Below are positions 26,536-35,498 of a stretch of 64,000 bases of DNA, piece after piece; position 1 is the stretch's first letter; every line of letters starts with the position of its first letter. The position numbers and the translations under genes are program-made. Source of the stretch: Limnoglobus roseus (GTDB lineage Bacteria > Planctomycetota > Planctomycetia > Gemmatales > Gemmataceae); assembly GCF_008254045.1 (NCBI RefSeq), contig NZ_CP042425.1, positions 1,984,001-2,048,000 of the forward strand. Reading direction: 5' to 3'. The notes under the pieces are model-generated. The model was not told the DNA's origin. It made no database searches and was given only the letters and a program-made list of their open reading frames with translations.

Positions 26536-26555
26536 TAGTGAACACAAAATCACTA
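26536..26555. promoter_or_regulatory. Candidate operator between the SRAP and PolY operons
   Basis: TAGTGA-N8-TCACTA is a perfect 6-bp inverted repeat. It lies 34 bp before the polymerase ATG and 70 bp before the divergent winged-helix gene. A wider flanking pair GTACAG/CTGTAC (26517-26522 and around 26556-26561) surrounds it. Size and position fit a damage-response repressor site, but I cannot assign the repressor. Confidence 0.5.
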
Positions 26556-26589
26556 CTGTACGCAGGGCCGGACCTTGGAAGGGGCCGTC

Positions 26590-27813
26590 ATGACCACTTT
26601 TGTCGCTCATCTCGATGCGGATTGCTATTACGTTAGCGCGGAGCGTGTCCGGCACCCGGACCTGACGGACAAGCCCGTCGGCGTACTCGGCAACAACGGC
26701 GCGTGCGTGATTGCGAAGTCCTACGAAATGAAAGCGCACGGCGTGAAGACGGGGACGCCGATCTGGGACGCAGCGAAGCTCTGCCCGCACGGCGTGTACG
26801 TCAAGCGCGACTTCTACTGGTACGAAGTGCTGTCTCGGAAGATGCTCGGCATCGTGGGAACGTTCTCACCGCGAGTCGAATATTACAGCGTGGATGAGTT
26901 TTTCTTCGAGGCCATCCCGACCAGCCACCGCACCGACCTGCCCGGCACGGCGACGAAGATTCGAGACTACATCCGCGAAGCTGCGGGCCTGCCCGTCACC
27001 ATCGGAGTGGCCCGGACGCGAACCTTGGCGAAGCTGTTCAGCGACACCGGTAAGCCATTCGGCGCTGTTGCGGTCCTGACCCGCGACCACGAGCGGGAAC
27101 TGCTAGCGAAGATGCCCGTTACCGAAATCAGCGGCATCGGTGGGAAGAGGGCCGACCGACTGGCCCCCTATGGCATCCGCACCTGCCTTGACCTCGCCGA
27201 CGCCGACGGCCGCCTGGTCAACAAGCTCCTTACGAAAACGGGGTACGAAATCTGGCTGGAGTTGAACGGCACGCCCGTCATGCCGATCCGCCCCGAGCGT
27301 CCGCCGCACCAGGTGCTGGCCCGCGGCGGCAGCCTGATGGGGAACGTGGACGACCCGAAACTGCTTTGGGCGTGGTGCGTCCGCCACGTCGAGCGGCTGA
27401 TCGAGGAACTCCGCTACCACAACGTCCGGACTACCACCTTGGCCATTCAACTAGACTGGAAGGACGGCACCGGCACCGGCGGCACCACGTCCATGCCCGT
27501 CCCGACCGATCGGTTCGACGATCTGCTCGACGCCGCCCGCACTTCGCTTCGGCGCGCATACATACCCGGCGCCACCGCTACCCACATGCACGTCATGGCC
27601 ACCGAACTGCGGCGGGCGAAGGGATTCCAGCTTTCTTTGTTCGACGCGCCTGATCCTAAGAAGGAAAAGCTCGCGGCCACGAAGCACGCGATCAACGAGA
27701 AGTTCGGCCGGTTCAAGGTCCGGTCGGCCGCAACCCTGTACCTGCCGGCCGTGTACCGTGACCCGGCCAACGACTTCGACATCTGCGACATCCGCGGGAA
27801 GGTGTGCTTCTGA
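26590..27813 (+). CDS. Y-family DNA polymerase (UmuC/DinB/ImuB-like)
   Basis: This 407-aa translesion polymerase's start at 26590 follows a GGAAGG site. Catalytic acidic residues are retained: D9 ('AHLDADCYYVS') and D102-E103 ('YYSVDEFFFEA'). It is therefore likely active, unlike ImuB. The helix-hairpin-helix 'EISGIGGKRADRLAPYGI' (about 180-200) and a little-finger domain follow. 'FQLSLFD' (about 345) resembles a beta-clamp-binding motif (QLSLF). It faces the SRAP operon and is followed by a small gene and a possible SRAP-like gene in the same direction, so a mutagenic repair operon is likely. Confidence 0.93.
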   Translation: MTTFVAHLDADCYYVSAERVRHPDLTDKPVGVLGNNGACVIAKSYEMKAHGVKTGTPIWDAAKLCPHGVYVKRDFYWYEVLSRKMLGIVGTFSPRVEYYSVDEFFFEAIPTSHRTDLPGTATKIRDYIREAAGLPVTIGVARTRTLAKLFSDTGKPFGAVAVLTRDHERELLAKMPVTEISGIGGKRADRLAPYGIRTCLDLADADGRLVNKLLTKTGYEIWLELNGTPVMPIRPERPPHQVLARGGSLMGNVDDPKLLWAWCVRHVERLIEELRYHNVRTTTLAIQLDWKDGTGTGGTTSMPVPTDRFDDLLDAARTSLRRAYIPGATATHMHVMATELRRAKGFQLSLFDAPDPKKEKLAATKHAINEKFGRFKVRSAATLYLPAVYRDPANDFDICDIRGKVCF

Positions 27814-27822
27814 GGGCGTGTC

Positions 27823-28128
27823 ATGGGGGACGACTTCCTGATCCGGGCGGCCATCGAGTGGGCCAAGGTCGCGGCCCGCCTCCGTGTCGCGAGCACTGGC
27901 GACGATTGCCCCCTGCGTGCAGCTACCCTCCGCCTTCCCCGCGAGGTCGCATGGTGCCACCTGCTGTTCGCCGCCGGTCGGCCCGAGGCGGTGATGGTGC
28001 GACTGCGGGGCGTGATGCGCGAAGCAAGACAGTGCGCAGACCTGCCGGTGACGGGTGATGTGTTCTCGGACGCGACCGCCATCCTCGCCTGCCTCCGCCG
28101 GGCGGTTCAGTGCCGGTTCTCCGTGTGA
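27823..28128 (+). CDS. Hypothetical protein, PolY operon
   Basis: This 101-aa protein begins 9 nt after the polymerase stop. It is helical and Arg/Ala-rich, with four cysteines; no recognised domain. Tight spacing between the polymerase and the next gene suggests it is part of the repair operon. Confidence 0.55.
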   Translation: MGDDFLIRAAIEWAKVAARLRVASTGDDCPLRAATLRLPREVAWCHLLFAAGRPEAVMVRLRGVMREARQCADLPVTGDVFSDATAILACLRRAVQCRFSV

Positions 28129-28137
28129 CGTGCCGCC

Positions 28138-28599
28138 ATGTGTACCGCCGTCGCCCTGCCCACGAGTGAACTTCCGGACATCGTCGTCGAGCAATTAATC
28201 GACCGCGTTCACACCCGCGGGGGCGAGCGGGAGGTGCGGTTCGACTGGCGGTCGGTTCCGGCCTTGCTGCCGGTGTGGTGGAACGGCCGGTTGCAGGTCG
28301 TGAAGTGGGGCAACCGGGACCGCAGCGAGCGGAAGCTGCCGCCCACCGGCTGGACGTGGCGGGAGACGGTCGAGAAGGGCAAGTGGTCGGCCATCGAGCC
28401 GGAGCCAGTCGAAGTGCCCGCCGCCTACGTGATGACGAACGGCGTGTGGTTCCGGGTGAAGCAAGGCGTGCGCGGCCTACTCGTGCGGACGCGGACAGGT
28501 GAGCCGGTCGTGTACCTGATCTGCGAGCCGAGCACGCGGTACTACCGGGTGATGACCAGGGCCACGTGGATGCCCGTGCTCATCGACGAGGTGATTTGA
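28138..28599 (+). CDS. Possible divergent SRAP-like protein, PolY operon
   Basis: This 153-aa protein begins 'MCTAV', so Met removal would expose Cys2 as in SRAP proteins. 'LQVVKWGNRD' recalls the SRAP 'LRWGLVP' strand, and 'YYRVMTRATWMPVLIDE' recalls the 'HDRMPVI' segment, with R/W replacing the His. The canonical 'ADGFYEW' block is missing, so chemistry may differ or the similarity may be chance. The position 9 nt downstream of a polymerase-operon gene and near a true SRAP gene favours a repair role. Confidence 0.5.
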   Translation: MCTAVALPTSELPDIVVEQLIDRVHTRGGEREVRFDWRSVPALLPVWWNGRLQVVKWGNRDRSERKLPPTGWTWRETVEKGKWSAIEPEPVEVPAAYVMTNGVWFRVKQGVRGLLVRTRTGEPVVYLICEPSTRYYRVMTRATWMPVLIDEVI

Positions 28600-28600
28600 G

Positions 28601-28804
28601 CTACGCCGCAGCCGTCTGCGGGATTAGTGGCTTGAGATCGACGCCTTCCTTCCGCAAGGCCCTGGCGCGAACGATGGCGGCCCACCGCGGGACGCTTCCT
28701 CCGGCCAGTTCCCGAAGGACCGGCGACAGGTCGGCGAGGGTGGCGGCACGGTTCCAAGCGGCCACGAACTGCTCCTGCGGGATCTGCCAGACGCGGTCGC
28801 CCAT
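28601..28804 (-). CDS. Small hypothetical protein (67 aa)
   Basis: It is preceded by a near-perfect AAGGAGG site 7 nt upstream. 'WQIPQEQFVAAWNRAATLADLSPVLRELAGG.VPRWAAIVRARALRKEGVDLK' looks like a compact helical domain of the kind found in many planctomycete genomes. The RA-type 'LRKEGVDLK' end suggests a helix-turn-helix, but this is weak. It is convergent with the SRAP-like gene. Confidence 0.6.
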   Translation of the reverse strand: MGDRVWQIPQEQFVAAWNRAATLADLSPVLRELAGGSVPRWAAIVRARALRKEGVDLKPLIPQTAAA

Positions 28805-29035
28805 TGCAGCCTCCTTCGACGGTGGAAAGACAGTTTGCCGTTAGCGCGAGAGGGGGACAAGAGGGCGGGGCATTCGGCAGCACATGCGGCTCGATTGAAC
28901 GATGGCTTCGCCCGGTTTTGCCGAAGGTACCGGGCGGGAGAAACAACGCAGCGACAGTTCTAACCTGCCGTCATTGTGACGGCGGGCGGACACTGCAACA
29001 GTCGCGGTTCGGGTTGGATCGCGGGGAGGAAGGAT

Positions 29036-29287
29036 ATGCGCGGAACGGGCCTTGTGAGCATCGGAACGGAACTGCTGTACGCTTTCTATTCGGTCGAAGG
29101 GCGGTCTGCTCGGCTTCGAGTGTCGATCGACGAATTCGACAGGTTAGACCTGTTTCAGGGCAAGCCGGTGCGGATTGGCTTGCCTGAGCAGGAGCCTCGA
29201 ACGGTGCTCGTCATGGCGGTCTCGCATGCGCCGCCGTTCGCATGGGTCGAGGTAGAAGCCACCGGGATGCTCAACCGGGCGGGGTGA
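29036..29287 (+). CDS. Hypothetical small beta-rich protein (83 aa)
   Basis: The start at 29036 is set by GGAGGAAGG directly upstream. The sequence alternates hydrophobic and polar residues ('TELLYAFYSVEGRSARLRVSIDEFDRL', 'RTVLVMAVSHAPPFAWVEVEA'), suggesting a beta-barrel-like fold. No family is recognised. It is convergent with exonuclease III. Confidence 0.5.
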   Translation: MRGTGLVSIGTELLYAFYSVEGRSARLRVSIDEFDRLDLFQGKPVRIGLPEQEPRTVLVMAVSHAPPFAWVEVEATGMLNRAG

Positions 29288-29309
29288 GGGCGCGTGCTGA
29301 TCTCTGGAG

Positions 29310-30104
29310 TCAGGAAGCGGTCCCCTGCGACCCGTCGCGCAGTTCGATCCACGTCGGTGCGTGGTCGCTCGTCTTCTCCCACCCGCGCACATCGCGATCG
29401 ACGCCCGCGGCCTTCAGCCGTTGAGTGGCCGCCGGGTTGAGCAGCAGGTGGTCGATGCGCAGTCCAGCGTTTCGCCTCCACGCCGCGCTGGTGTAATCCC
29501 AGAACGTGAAAATCTTCTTGTCCGGGTTTAAATGACGGAGCGCGTCGGTCCACCCCTGCGCGAGCAGCCGACGGTACGCCTCGCGCGACTCCGGCCGGAA
29601 TAGCGCGTCGGCCTCCCAGCCCGCCGGGTTGTAGACATCGAGTTCCTCTGGAAGCACGTTGTAATCGCCCGCAAGGACGACGGGATCGGAGAGTGACACC
29701 AGTTCGGAAGCACGCGCCGTGAAGCGTTCGAGCCAGCGGAGCTTGTAGTCGAACTTCGGGCCGGGGGCCGGGTTCCCGTTGGGCAGGTACAGGCACCCGA
29801 CCCGGACGGCGCCGACCTGACCTTCGAGGTAGCGGCTGTGCGCGTCGTCTGGGTCACCGGCCAAGCCGCGCCCTGTCTCCACCGGCTCGCCCGACCGGCC
29901 CAGGATGGCGACACCGTTCCACGCCTTCTGTCCATGCCAGATCGCGTGGTAGCCCGCCTCTCGCAGCGCCCCGACGGGGAACTTCTCTTGCGGTGCCTTG
30001 AGTTCCTGGAGGCAGGCCACGTCGGGCTGTGTTTCCGCGAGCCAGCGGAGCAGCACCGGCAGCCGGGCGTTCACGCTGTTCACGTTGTAAGTCGCGATTT
30101 TCAC
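29310..30104 (-). CDS. xthA: Exodeoxyribonuclease III / AP endonuclease
   Basis: This 264-aa protein matches the normal length (about 268). The GTG start at 30104 has GGAG 6 nt upstream; longer forms are not supported. EEP-nuclease residues are N7 ('TYNVNSVNAR'), E34 ('CLQELK'), 'LAGDYNVLPEELD' (catalytic Asp-Asn, about 145-158), 'RIDHLLL' and 'SDHAP' near the end. It cleaves at abasic sites and removes 3' blocks, which fits the repair genes just upstream. It may be the native chromosomal copy. Confidence 0.95.
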   Translation of the reverse strand: MKIATYNVNSVNARLPVLLRWLAETQPDVACLQELKAPQEKFPVGALREAGYHAIWHGQKAWNGVAILGRSGEPVETGRGLAGDPDDAHSRYLEGQVGAVRVGCLYLPNGNPAPGPKFDYKLRWLERFTARASELVSLSDPVVLAGDYNVLPEELDVYNPAGWEADALFRPESREAYRRLLAQGWTDALRHLNPDKKIFTFWDYTSAAWRRNAGLRIDHLLLNPAATQRLKAAGVDRDVRGWEKTSDHAPTWIELRDGSQGTAS

Positions 30105-30335
30105 GAGTGACTCCTTCCGAACTCTCGGTCCTCGAAGCCGGTCCGAACCGTGTAAGGAATCCAACGGCTGGCCCAAGTACGCTCTCAAACTCGCTGATCG
30201 TCGCAGGTCAGCGTATGGCCCGACGAGACTGCCCGCTGTAGACTCTTATTTTATTGCACGTTGTCAAGCAGCCCTCGGCTTCGCGAGTTCCCCGCCTCGG
30301 GGCTCGCCGGGCCGGCTCCGTATTCGGACCCGCCC

Positions 30336-33300
30336 ATGGACATCTTCGATTTCCGCGGCAAGTTGATCGGCGACTACGCCGGGTACACTCGCAGCTTCTT
30401 GGCCGTCCGGGAGCCGCGTCTCCGGGGGTTCGTGAACGAGCAACTCGACGCGGGAGTGCTCTGGCCGGAGCCGCTGATCCAACTAAACCCGTCCTTCGAG
30501 AGCGGGGACGGCATCGAGGAATTGGCGGCGACAGGTGTGTTGCACCCCGAGTGCCGCCACGTGTTCCGGATCAAATCCGACGGAGACCCGCAAGGGCGCC
30601 CGCTGAAATTGCACCGTCACCAGTCCGAGGCCATCCGGGTGGCACGAACCGGGTTTCCCTACGTGTTGACGACGGGAACCGGCTCAGGCAAGAGCCTGTC
30701 TTACATCGTGCCGATCGTCGACCACGTCCTGCGGCAAGGCACCGGGAAGGGCATTCGGGCCATCGTCGTCTACCCGATGAACGCTCTCGCCAACAGCCAG
30801 CTCGGCGAACTCGATAAGTTCTTGGGGCTGGGCTACCCGGACCGGAAAGGCCCGGTCACGTTCGCGCGCTACACCGGGCAGGAGAAGCCGGAAGAGCGGG
30901 AGCGGATTCTCTCCCACCCGCCGGACATCCTTCTCACGAACTACGTGATGTTGGAACTGATCCTCACCCGCCCGCGAGACCGGCAGTTGGTCCGCGCGGC
31001 GCAGGGTCTTCAGTTTCTCGTGTTCGACGAACTGCACACTTACCGCGGGCGGCAAGGGGCGGACGTCGCGATGCTCATCCGCCGGGTGCGGGACGCGATG
31101 TCCGCCCCGAAGCTCCAGTACGTGGGGACGTCGGCGACCCTCAGCACCGAGGGCGAACTCATTGACCAGCAACGGCGCGTGGCGGAAGTCGCCGGCCAAC
31201 TGTTCGGCACAGAGGTCCGGCCCGAACATGTCATCGGCGAGACGCTCCGGCGGGTCACTCCCGTTCCCGATCTCGCATCGCCCGATTTCAAAGCCGCGTT
31301 AATGGACCGCGTTCGGAACGAGGGCCGTGACGCCCCGACCGAGTATGCCGGGTTCACTGCCGATCCACTCTCGGCATGGATCGAATCCACATTCGGTGTG
31401 ACGAAGGTCGCCGGCGGTTCCCGGCTGGTAAGGGTGCGCCCATCCGCCATCGGCGGGAAACTCGGGGCGGCGGCCAAGCTCCACGAACTGACCGGGTTTT
31501 CGGCAGAGACCTGTGCGACCGCCATCCGCGCCGGTTTGCAAGCCAGTTACGTTTGTGCCCCCCACCCCGAGACCCGGCGACCGCCGTTCGCCTTCCGGTT
31601 GCACCAGTTCATCAGCCGTGGGGACAGCGTTTACGCCTCTCTCGAACCGGAAGCCGACCGCCACCTCACCGTTCAAGGGCAGCGGTTCGTGCCGGGGGAC
31701 CGGGACCGGGTGCTCTTACCGCTTGTGTTCTGCCGGGAGTGCGGCCAGGAGTATTACGCCGTCCGGCTCTCCGACGACGCGTTCTTGGTGCCCCGGGATC
31801 TGACTGATCGCAGCGACGAGGGCGGGGAGCCTGGGTACTTTCACTTCAGCGCGGATCAGCCGTGGCCGGGCGATGACGACGCGCAGCTTCTCGAGCGCAT
31901 CCCTGACGACTGGATCGAAGACCACCCGCGAATGGGGGTTCGGGTGAAGAAATCGCAAGAGGAGAATCTGCCCCGCCAACTCACAGTGGCACCGGATGGA
32001 CGCGTTACATCGGACGAGGACGGACTCAAGGGCTACTTCGTCAAAGCGCCCTTCCGGTTCTGCCTGTGCTGCGGGGTGACGTACAACGCCCGCCAGAGCT
32101 CTGACTTTGGCAAACTTACGGCCCTCGGGTCGGAGGGGCGGAGCACTGCCACCTCGATCCTTAGCCTTTCGGCCGTGCGCCACCTGCGGCAGAGCGAGTT
32201 GCCGCCTACAGCACGGAAACTTCTCAGTTTTACCGACAACCGCCAGGACGCTTCCCTCCAAGCGGGTCACTTCAACGATTTCGTCGAAGTCGGGCTGCTG
32301 CGCGGCGCGCTCTTCGCGGCTGCCGAGAAAGCCGGACCGGACGGACTGCGGCACGAGGTGCTGACCCAGCGGGTGTTCGACGCGCTGAAGTTGCCGGTCG
32401 AGGTCTATTCCAGCAACGCTGGCGTCAAGTTTCAGGCGAAGAACGACACGGACAAGGCCCTGCGGAACGTACTCGGTTACCGCCTCTACCGAGACCTGAA
32501 GCGCGGCTGGCGGGTGACTTCTCCCAATTTGGAGCAGTGCGGACTACTGGAAATCTGCTACCCGGCGCTCGACGAATTGTGCGCGGCCGAGGAGGAATGG
32601 CAATCCGCCAGCCCGTACCTGCAGGCCACGAAACCCGAGGACCGGAAGCGGCTGGCGAAGGTTCTGCTCGACTACATGCGGCGCGAACTGGCGATCAAGG
32701 TCGATTATCTGACCCCCGCCTACCAGGAGTCGCTCGTCCAGCAGAGCAGCCAGCGGCTGATTGATCCGTGGGCGGTGGACGAGAACGAGTCCGGGGCTAT
32801 GGAGCACGCGTTCGTTTTATACCCGCGGACGCGGGATGAAGGCGATTACCGCGGGAACCTGTATCTGTCCGGCCGCAGCGCATTCGCCCAGTACCTGGGT
32901 ACGTTCTTCGGCAGTAGCCGCCGGCTGTCGCTCGACGACAAGCAGCAGGTGATCGCAGACCTGCTCCGGATGCTGGCGGTCGGCGGGATCGTCGAGGCCG
33001 TCGTGCCGAAGCGCACCGCGGATGACGTCGCAGGGTACCAGATTGTTGCCGACGCTATGCTGTGGGTCGCGGGCAACGGGTCGAAACCGTTTCACGACCC
33101 GATTCGGGTACGGCGCCAGTCGAGCGGCGGCGGGCGTACCAACCCATTCTTCGTCGAGTTCTATCGCAAGACCGCAGCCGGGCTCCTCGGCATGGCGGCC
33201 CGCGAGCATACCGCCCAGGTGCCATACGACGAGCGAATCAAGCGGGAGAACGACTTCCGCGAGGCCCGGCTGCCCATTCTTTACTGTTCGCCGACGATGG

Positions 33301-35498
33301 AGCTCGGCATCGACATCGCCGACCTGAACGTGGTCGGACTGCGGAATGTGCCGCCGACGCCGGCCAACTACGCCCAGCGGAGCGGCCGAGCAGGGCGGAG
33401 CGGGCAACCGGCTATCGTCGTCACCTACTGCTCGACAGGCAGCCCGCACGACCAGTGGTTCTTCCGCCGGCCGCACCTGATGGTCGCGGGATCGGTGTCC
33501 CCGCCGCGCCTCGACGTCGCCAACGAAGACCTCGTCCGCGCTCACGTGCAGGCGGTATGGTTGGCCGAGACGGATCTCGACCTCAAGCGGTCGCTCGGCG
33601 ACCTCCTCGGCTTGAAGGACGGAAACAACCCGAGCCTCACGATCCCCGAGAGCGTGCGCAGCCAGACCGAAGACCCGGCCGCTCGTGCTCGCGCCCGTGT
33701 ACGGGCCGAGCGGATACTCGCGGACGTTCGGGAGGAGTGCGTCCGGGCCGGATGGTACGGCGAGACGTGGCTCGACGACGTGCTCAACCAAGCCCCGCGA
33801 CAGTTCGACGCGGCGTGCAACCGCTGGCGTGGGCTCTACCGGGCGGCGATGGACCAGCAAGCGCGGCAGAACGAGGTGATCCGGGACGCGGCACGCGACT
33901 CTCGCGATAAGCAGCAGGCCGAGCGGCTGCGGCGGGAGGCCGAGCAGCAACTACGGCTGCTGACGGAAACCGAAGATTTTTCGCAGAGCGACTTCTACAG
34001 CTACCGGTACTTCGCCAGCGAGGGGTTCCTTCCCGGTTACAACTTCCCCCGGCTCCCGCTATCGGCGTTCATCCCGGCGCGCCGTACCCGCCAGAAGGAA
34101 GAGTACCTGTCCCGCCCCCGGTTCCTGGCCATCTCGGAGTTCGGTCCGCGGTCGGTCGTGTACCACGAGGGCTCCCGCTACCTCATCAACCGGGTCATCC
34201 TGTCGGTTCAGGACGACGAGGTGATGACCACTCGGGCGAAAAAGTGCGAGGTGTGCGCTTACCTCCATCCCATCCCCAATGGACCGGGGCCGGACCTGTG
34301 CGAGCGCTGCACGACGAAGCTGCCGCGAGAGTTCGAGAACCTTCTGCGGCTGCAGAACGTGGCGACCAAGCGAAAAGACAAAATTAACTGCGACGAGGAG
34401 GAACGCCTCCGGCTCGGCTACGAGATCCGCACCGCAGTGCGATTTGCGGAGCGGGGCGGTGCTCCCGTCCGGACAAACGCGCGACTCATGGATGCCGAGG
34501 AGCAAATCGCCACGCTGACCTACGGCCGAGCGGCCACGCTGTGGCGGATCAACATGGGCTGGCGCCAACGGACGAACCGCAGCCAGTACGGCTTCGTACT
34601 CGATGAGGAGCGGGGGTTCTGGGAGACGAACGATCAAGATCCGGACGATCAGAACGACCCCATGTCCGCGCGCAAGAGGCGGGTGATCCCTTACGTCGAG
34701 GACCGCCGGAATTGCCTGCTTCTCGAACCGTCCGGCACCTGGGAGGCTGGGCCGATGGTTTCTCTGGAGTCTGCCCTGAAGCATGCGATCCAGTTGACGT
34801 ACCAACTCGAAGACAATGAACTTGCGACCGAACTACTGCCGGCGGGCGACGTGCCGCGCGTGTTGCTCATCTACGAATCGGCCGAAGGCGGTGCGGGTGT
34901 GCTGCGGCGGCTGCTCGACGACCCGAATGCGATTGCGACGGTAGCCCGCAAGGCACTTGAGATCTGCCACTTCGACCCCGACACTGGCGAGGACCGGCGT
35001 CGCTCTTCACCGACCGCGGAGGAGTGCGAGGCCGCATGCTACGATTGCCTAATGCACTACGCTAACCAGCCCGTTCACAGGCTGCTCGACCGCCAGGCGA
35101 TCAAGGACGTCCTCTTGCGGATGAGCCGCGCACGGGCCGACACCGCCCCAGGCGGCCAGACCCGCGCTGACCACATGATCACTCTAGGGCGGCTTGCTGG
35201 GTCTGACCTTGAGCGACGGTGGCTTGCCCACCTCGATGGCCGGGGCCTTCGTCTTCCGACCCACGCCCAGCACTTCGTCGAGTCGTGCCGGACCACCCCC
35301 GACTTCTTCTACGCGGACTATCAGACCGCCGTGTACATCGACGGCCCCCCGCATGACTTCCCCGACCGGCAGAAGCGGGACGCCGAACTGACCGAGGCGA
35401 TGGAAGACGCTGGATTCACGGTCGTCAGGTTCCATCACGAGGACGATTGGGACGTAGCCCTCACCCGCTACCCACACGTGTTCGGGAGGCCGTCGTGA
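30336..35498 (+). CDS. DISARM-type helicase with DUF1998 and C-terminal VSR-like nuclease (DrmA/DrmB-like fusion)
   Basis: This 1720-aa protein uses the ATG at 30336; the frame is open 75 nt further up but reads low-complexity sequence. SF2 motifs are Walker A 'TTGTGSGKS' (112-120), 'DELH' (231-234), 'GTSATLS' and motif VI 'QRSGRAGRSG'. A linker has 'CREC'/'CLCC' zinc-type cysteines, and 'KLLSFTDNRQDASLQAGHFNDF' is the hallmark of YprA/MrfA-DUF1998 helicases. Near the C-terminus are 'CEVCAYLHP' and a DUF1998 block ('LIYESAEGGAGVLRRLL', 'CYDCLMHY'). The last ~90 residues ('PDFFYADYQTAVYIDGPPHDF...VVRFHHEDDW') look like a VSR/DUF559 PD-(D/E)XK nuclease. It is first of three tightly linked genes. 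Confidence 0.85.
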   Translation: MDIFDFRGKLIGDYAGYTRSFLAVREPRLRGFVNEQLDAGVLWPEPLIQLNPSFESGDGIEELAATGVLHPECRHVFRIKSDGDPQGRPLKLHRHQSEAIRVARTGFPYVLTTGTGSGKSLSYIVPIVDHVLRQGTGKGIRAIVVYPMNALANSQLGELDKFLGLGYPDRKGPVTFARYTGQEKPEERERILSHPPDILLTNYVMLELILTRPRDRQLVRAAQGLQFLVFDELHTYRGRQGADVAMLIRRVRDAMSAPKLQYVGTSATLSTEGELIDQQRRVAEVAGQLFGTEVRPEHVIGETLRRVTPVPDLASPDFKAALMDRVRNEGRDAPTEYAGFTADPLSAWIESTFGVTKVAGGSRLVRVRPSAIGGKLGAAAKLHELTGFSAETCATAIRAGLQASYVCAPHPETRRPPFAFRLHQFISRGDSVYASLEPEADRHLTVQGQRFVPGDRDRVLLPLVFCRECGQEYYAVRLSDDAFLVPRDLTDRSDEGGEPGYFHFSADQPWPGDDDAQLLERIPDDWIEDHPRMGVRVKKSQEENLPRQLTVAPDGRVTSDEDGLKGYFVKAPFRFCLCCGVTYNARQSSDFGKLTALGSEGRSTATSILSLSAVRHLRQSELPPTARKLLSFTDNRQDASLQAGHFNDFVEVGLLRGALFAAAEKAGPDGLRHEVLTQRVFDALKLPVEVYSSNAGVKFQAKNDTDKALRNVLGYRLYRDLKRGWRVTSPNLEQCGLLEICYPALDELCAAEEEWQSASPYLQATKPEDRKRLAKVLLDYMRRELAIKVDYLTPAYQESLVQQSSQRLIDPWAVDENESGAMEHAFVLYPRTRDEGDYRGNLYLSGRSAFAQYLGTFFGSSRRLSLDDKQQVIADLLRMLAVGGIVEAVVPKRTADDVAGYQIVADAMLWVAGNGSKPFHDPIRVRRQSSGGGRTNPFFVEFYRKTAAGLLGMAAREHTAQVPYDERIKRENDFREARLPILYCSPTMELGIDIADLNVVGLRNVPPTPANYAQRSGRAGRSGQPAIVVTYCSTGSPHDQWFFRRPHLMVAGSVSPPRLDVANEDLVRAHVQAVWLAETDLDLKRSLGDLLGLKDGNNPSLTIPESVRSQTEDPAARARARVRAERILADVREECVRAGWYGETWLDDVLNQAPRQFDAACNRWRGLYRAAMDQQARQNEVIRDAARDSRDKQQAERLRREAEQQLRLLTETEDFSQSDFYSYRYFASEGFLPGYNFPRLPLSAFIPARRTRQKEEYLSRPRFLAISEFGPRSVVYHEGSRYLINRVILSVQDDEVMTTRAKKCEVCAYLHPIPNGPGPDLCERCTTKLPREFENLLRLQNVATKRKDKINCDEEERLRLGYEIRTAVRFAERGGAPVRTNARLMDAEEQIATLTYGRAATLWRINMGWRQRTNRSQYGFVLDEERGFWETNDQDPDDQNDPMSARKRRVIPYVEDRRNCLLLEPSGTWEAGPMVSLESALKHAIQLTYQLEDNELATELLPAGDVPRVLLIYESAEGGAGVLRRLLDDPNAIATVARKALEICHFDPDTGEDRRRSSPTAEECEAACYDCLMHYANQPVHRLLDRQAIKDVLLRMSRARADTAPGGQTRADHMITLGRLAGSDLERRWLAHLDGRGLRLPTHAQHFVESCRTTPDFFYADYQTAVYIDGPPHDFPDRQKRDAELTEAMEDAGFTVVRFHHEDDWDVALTRYPHVFGRPS

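Noticed and set aside
30254-30817. 187-aa + frame at the start of the first defence gene
   Set aside because: Out of frame with the helicase and Arg-rich; no ribosome-binding site or motif.
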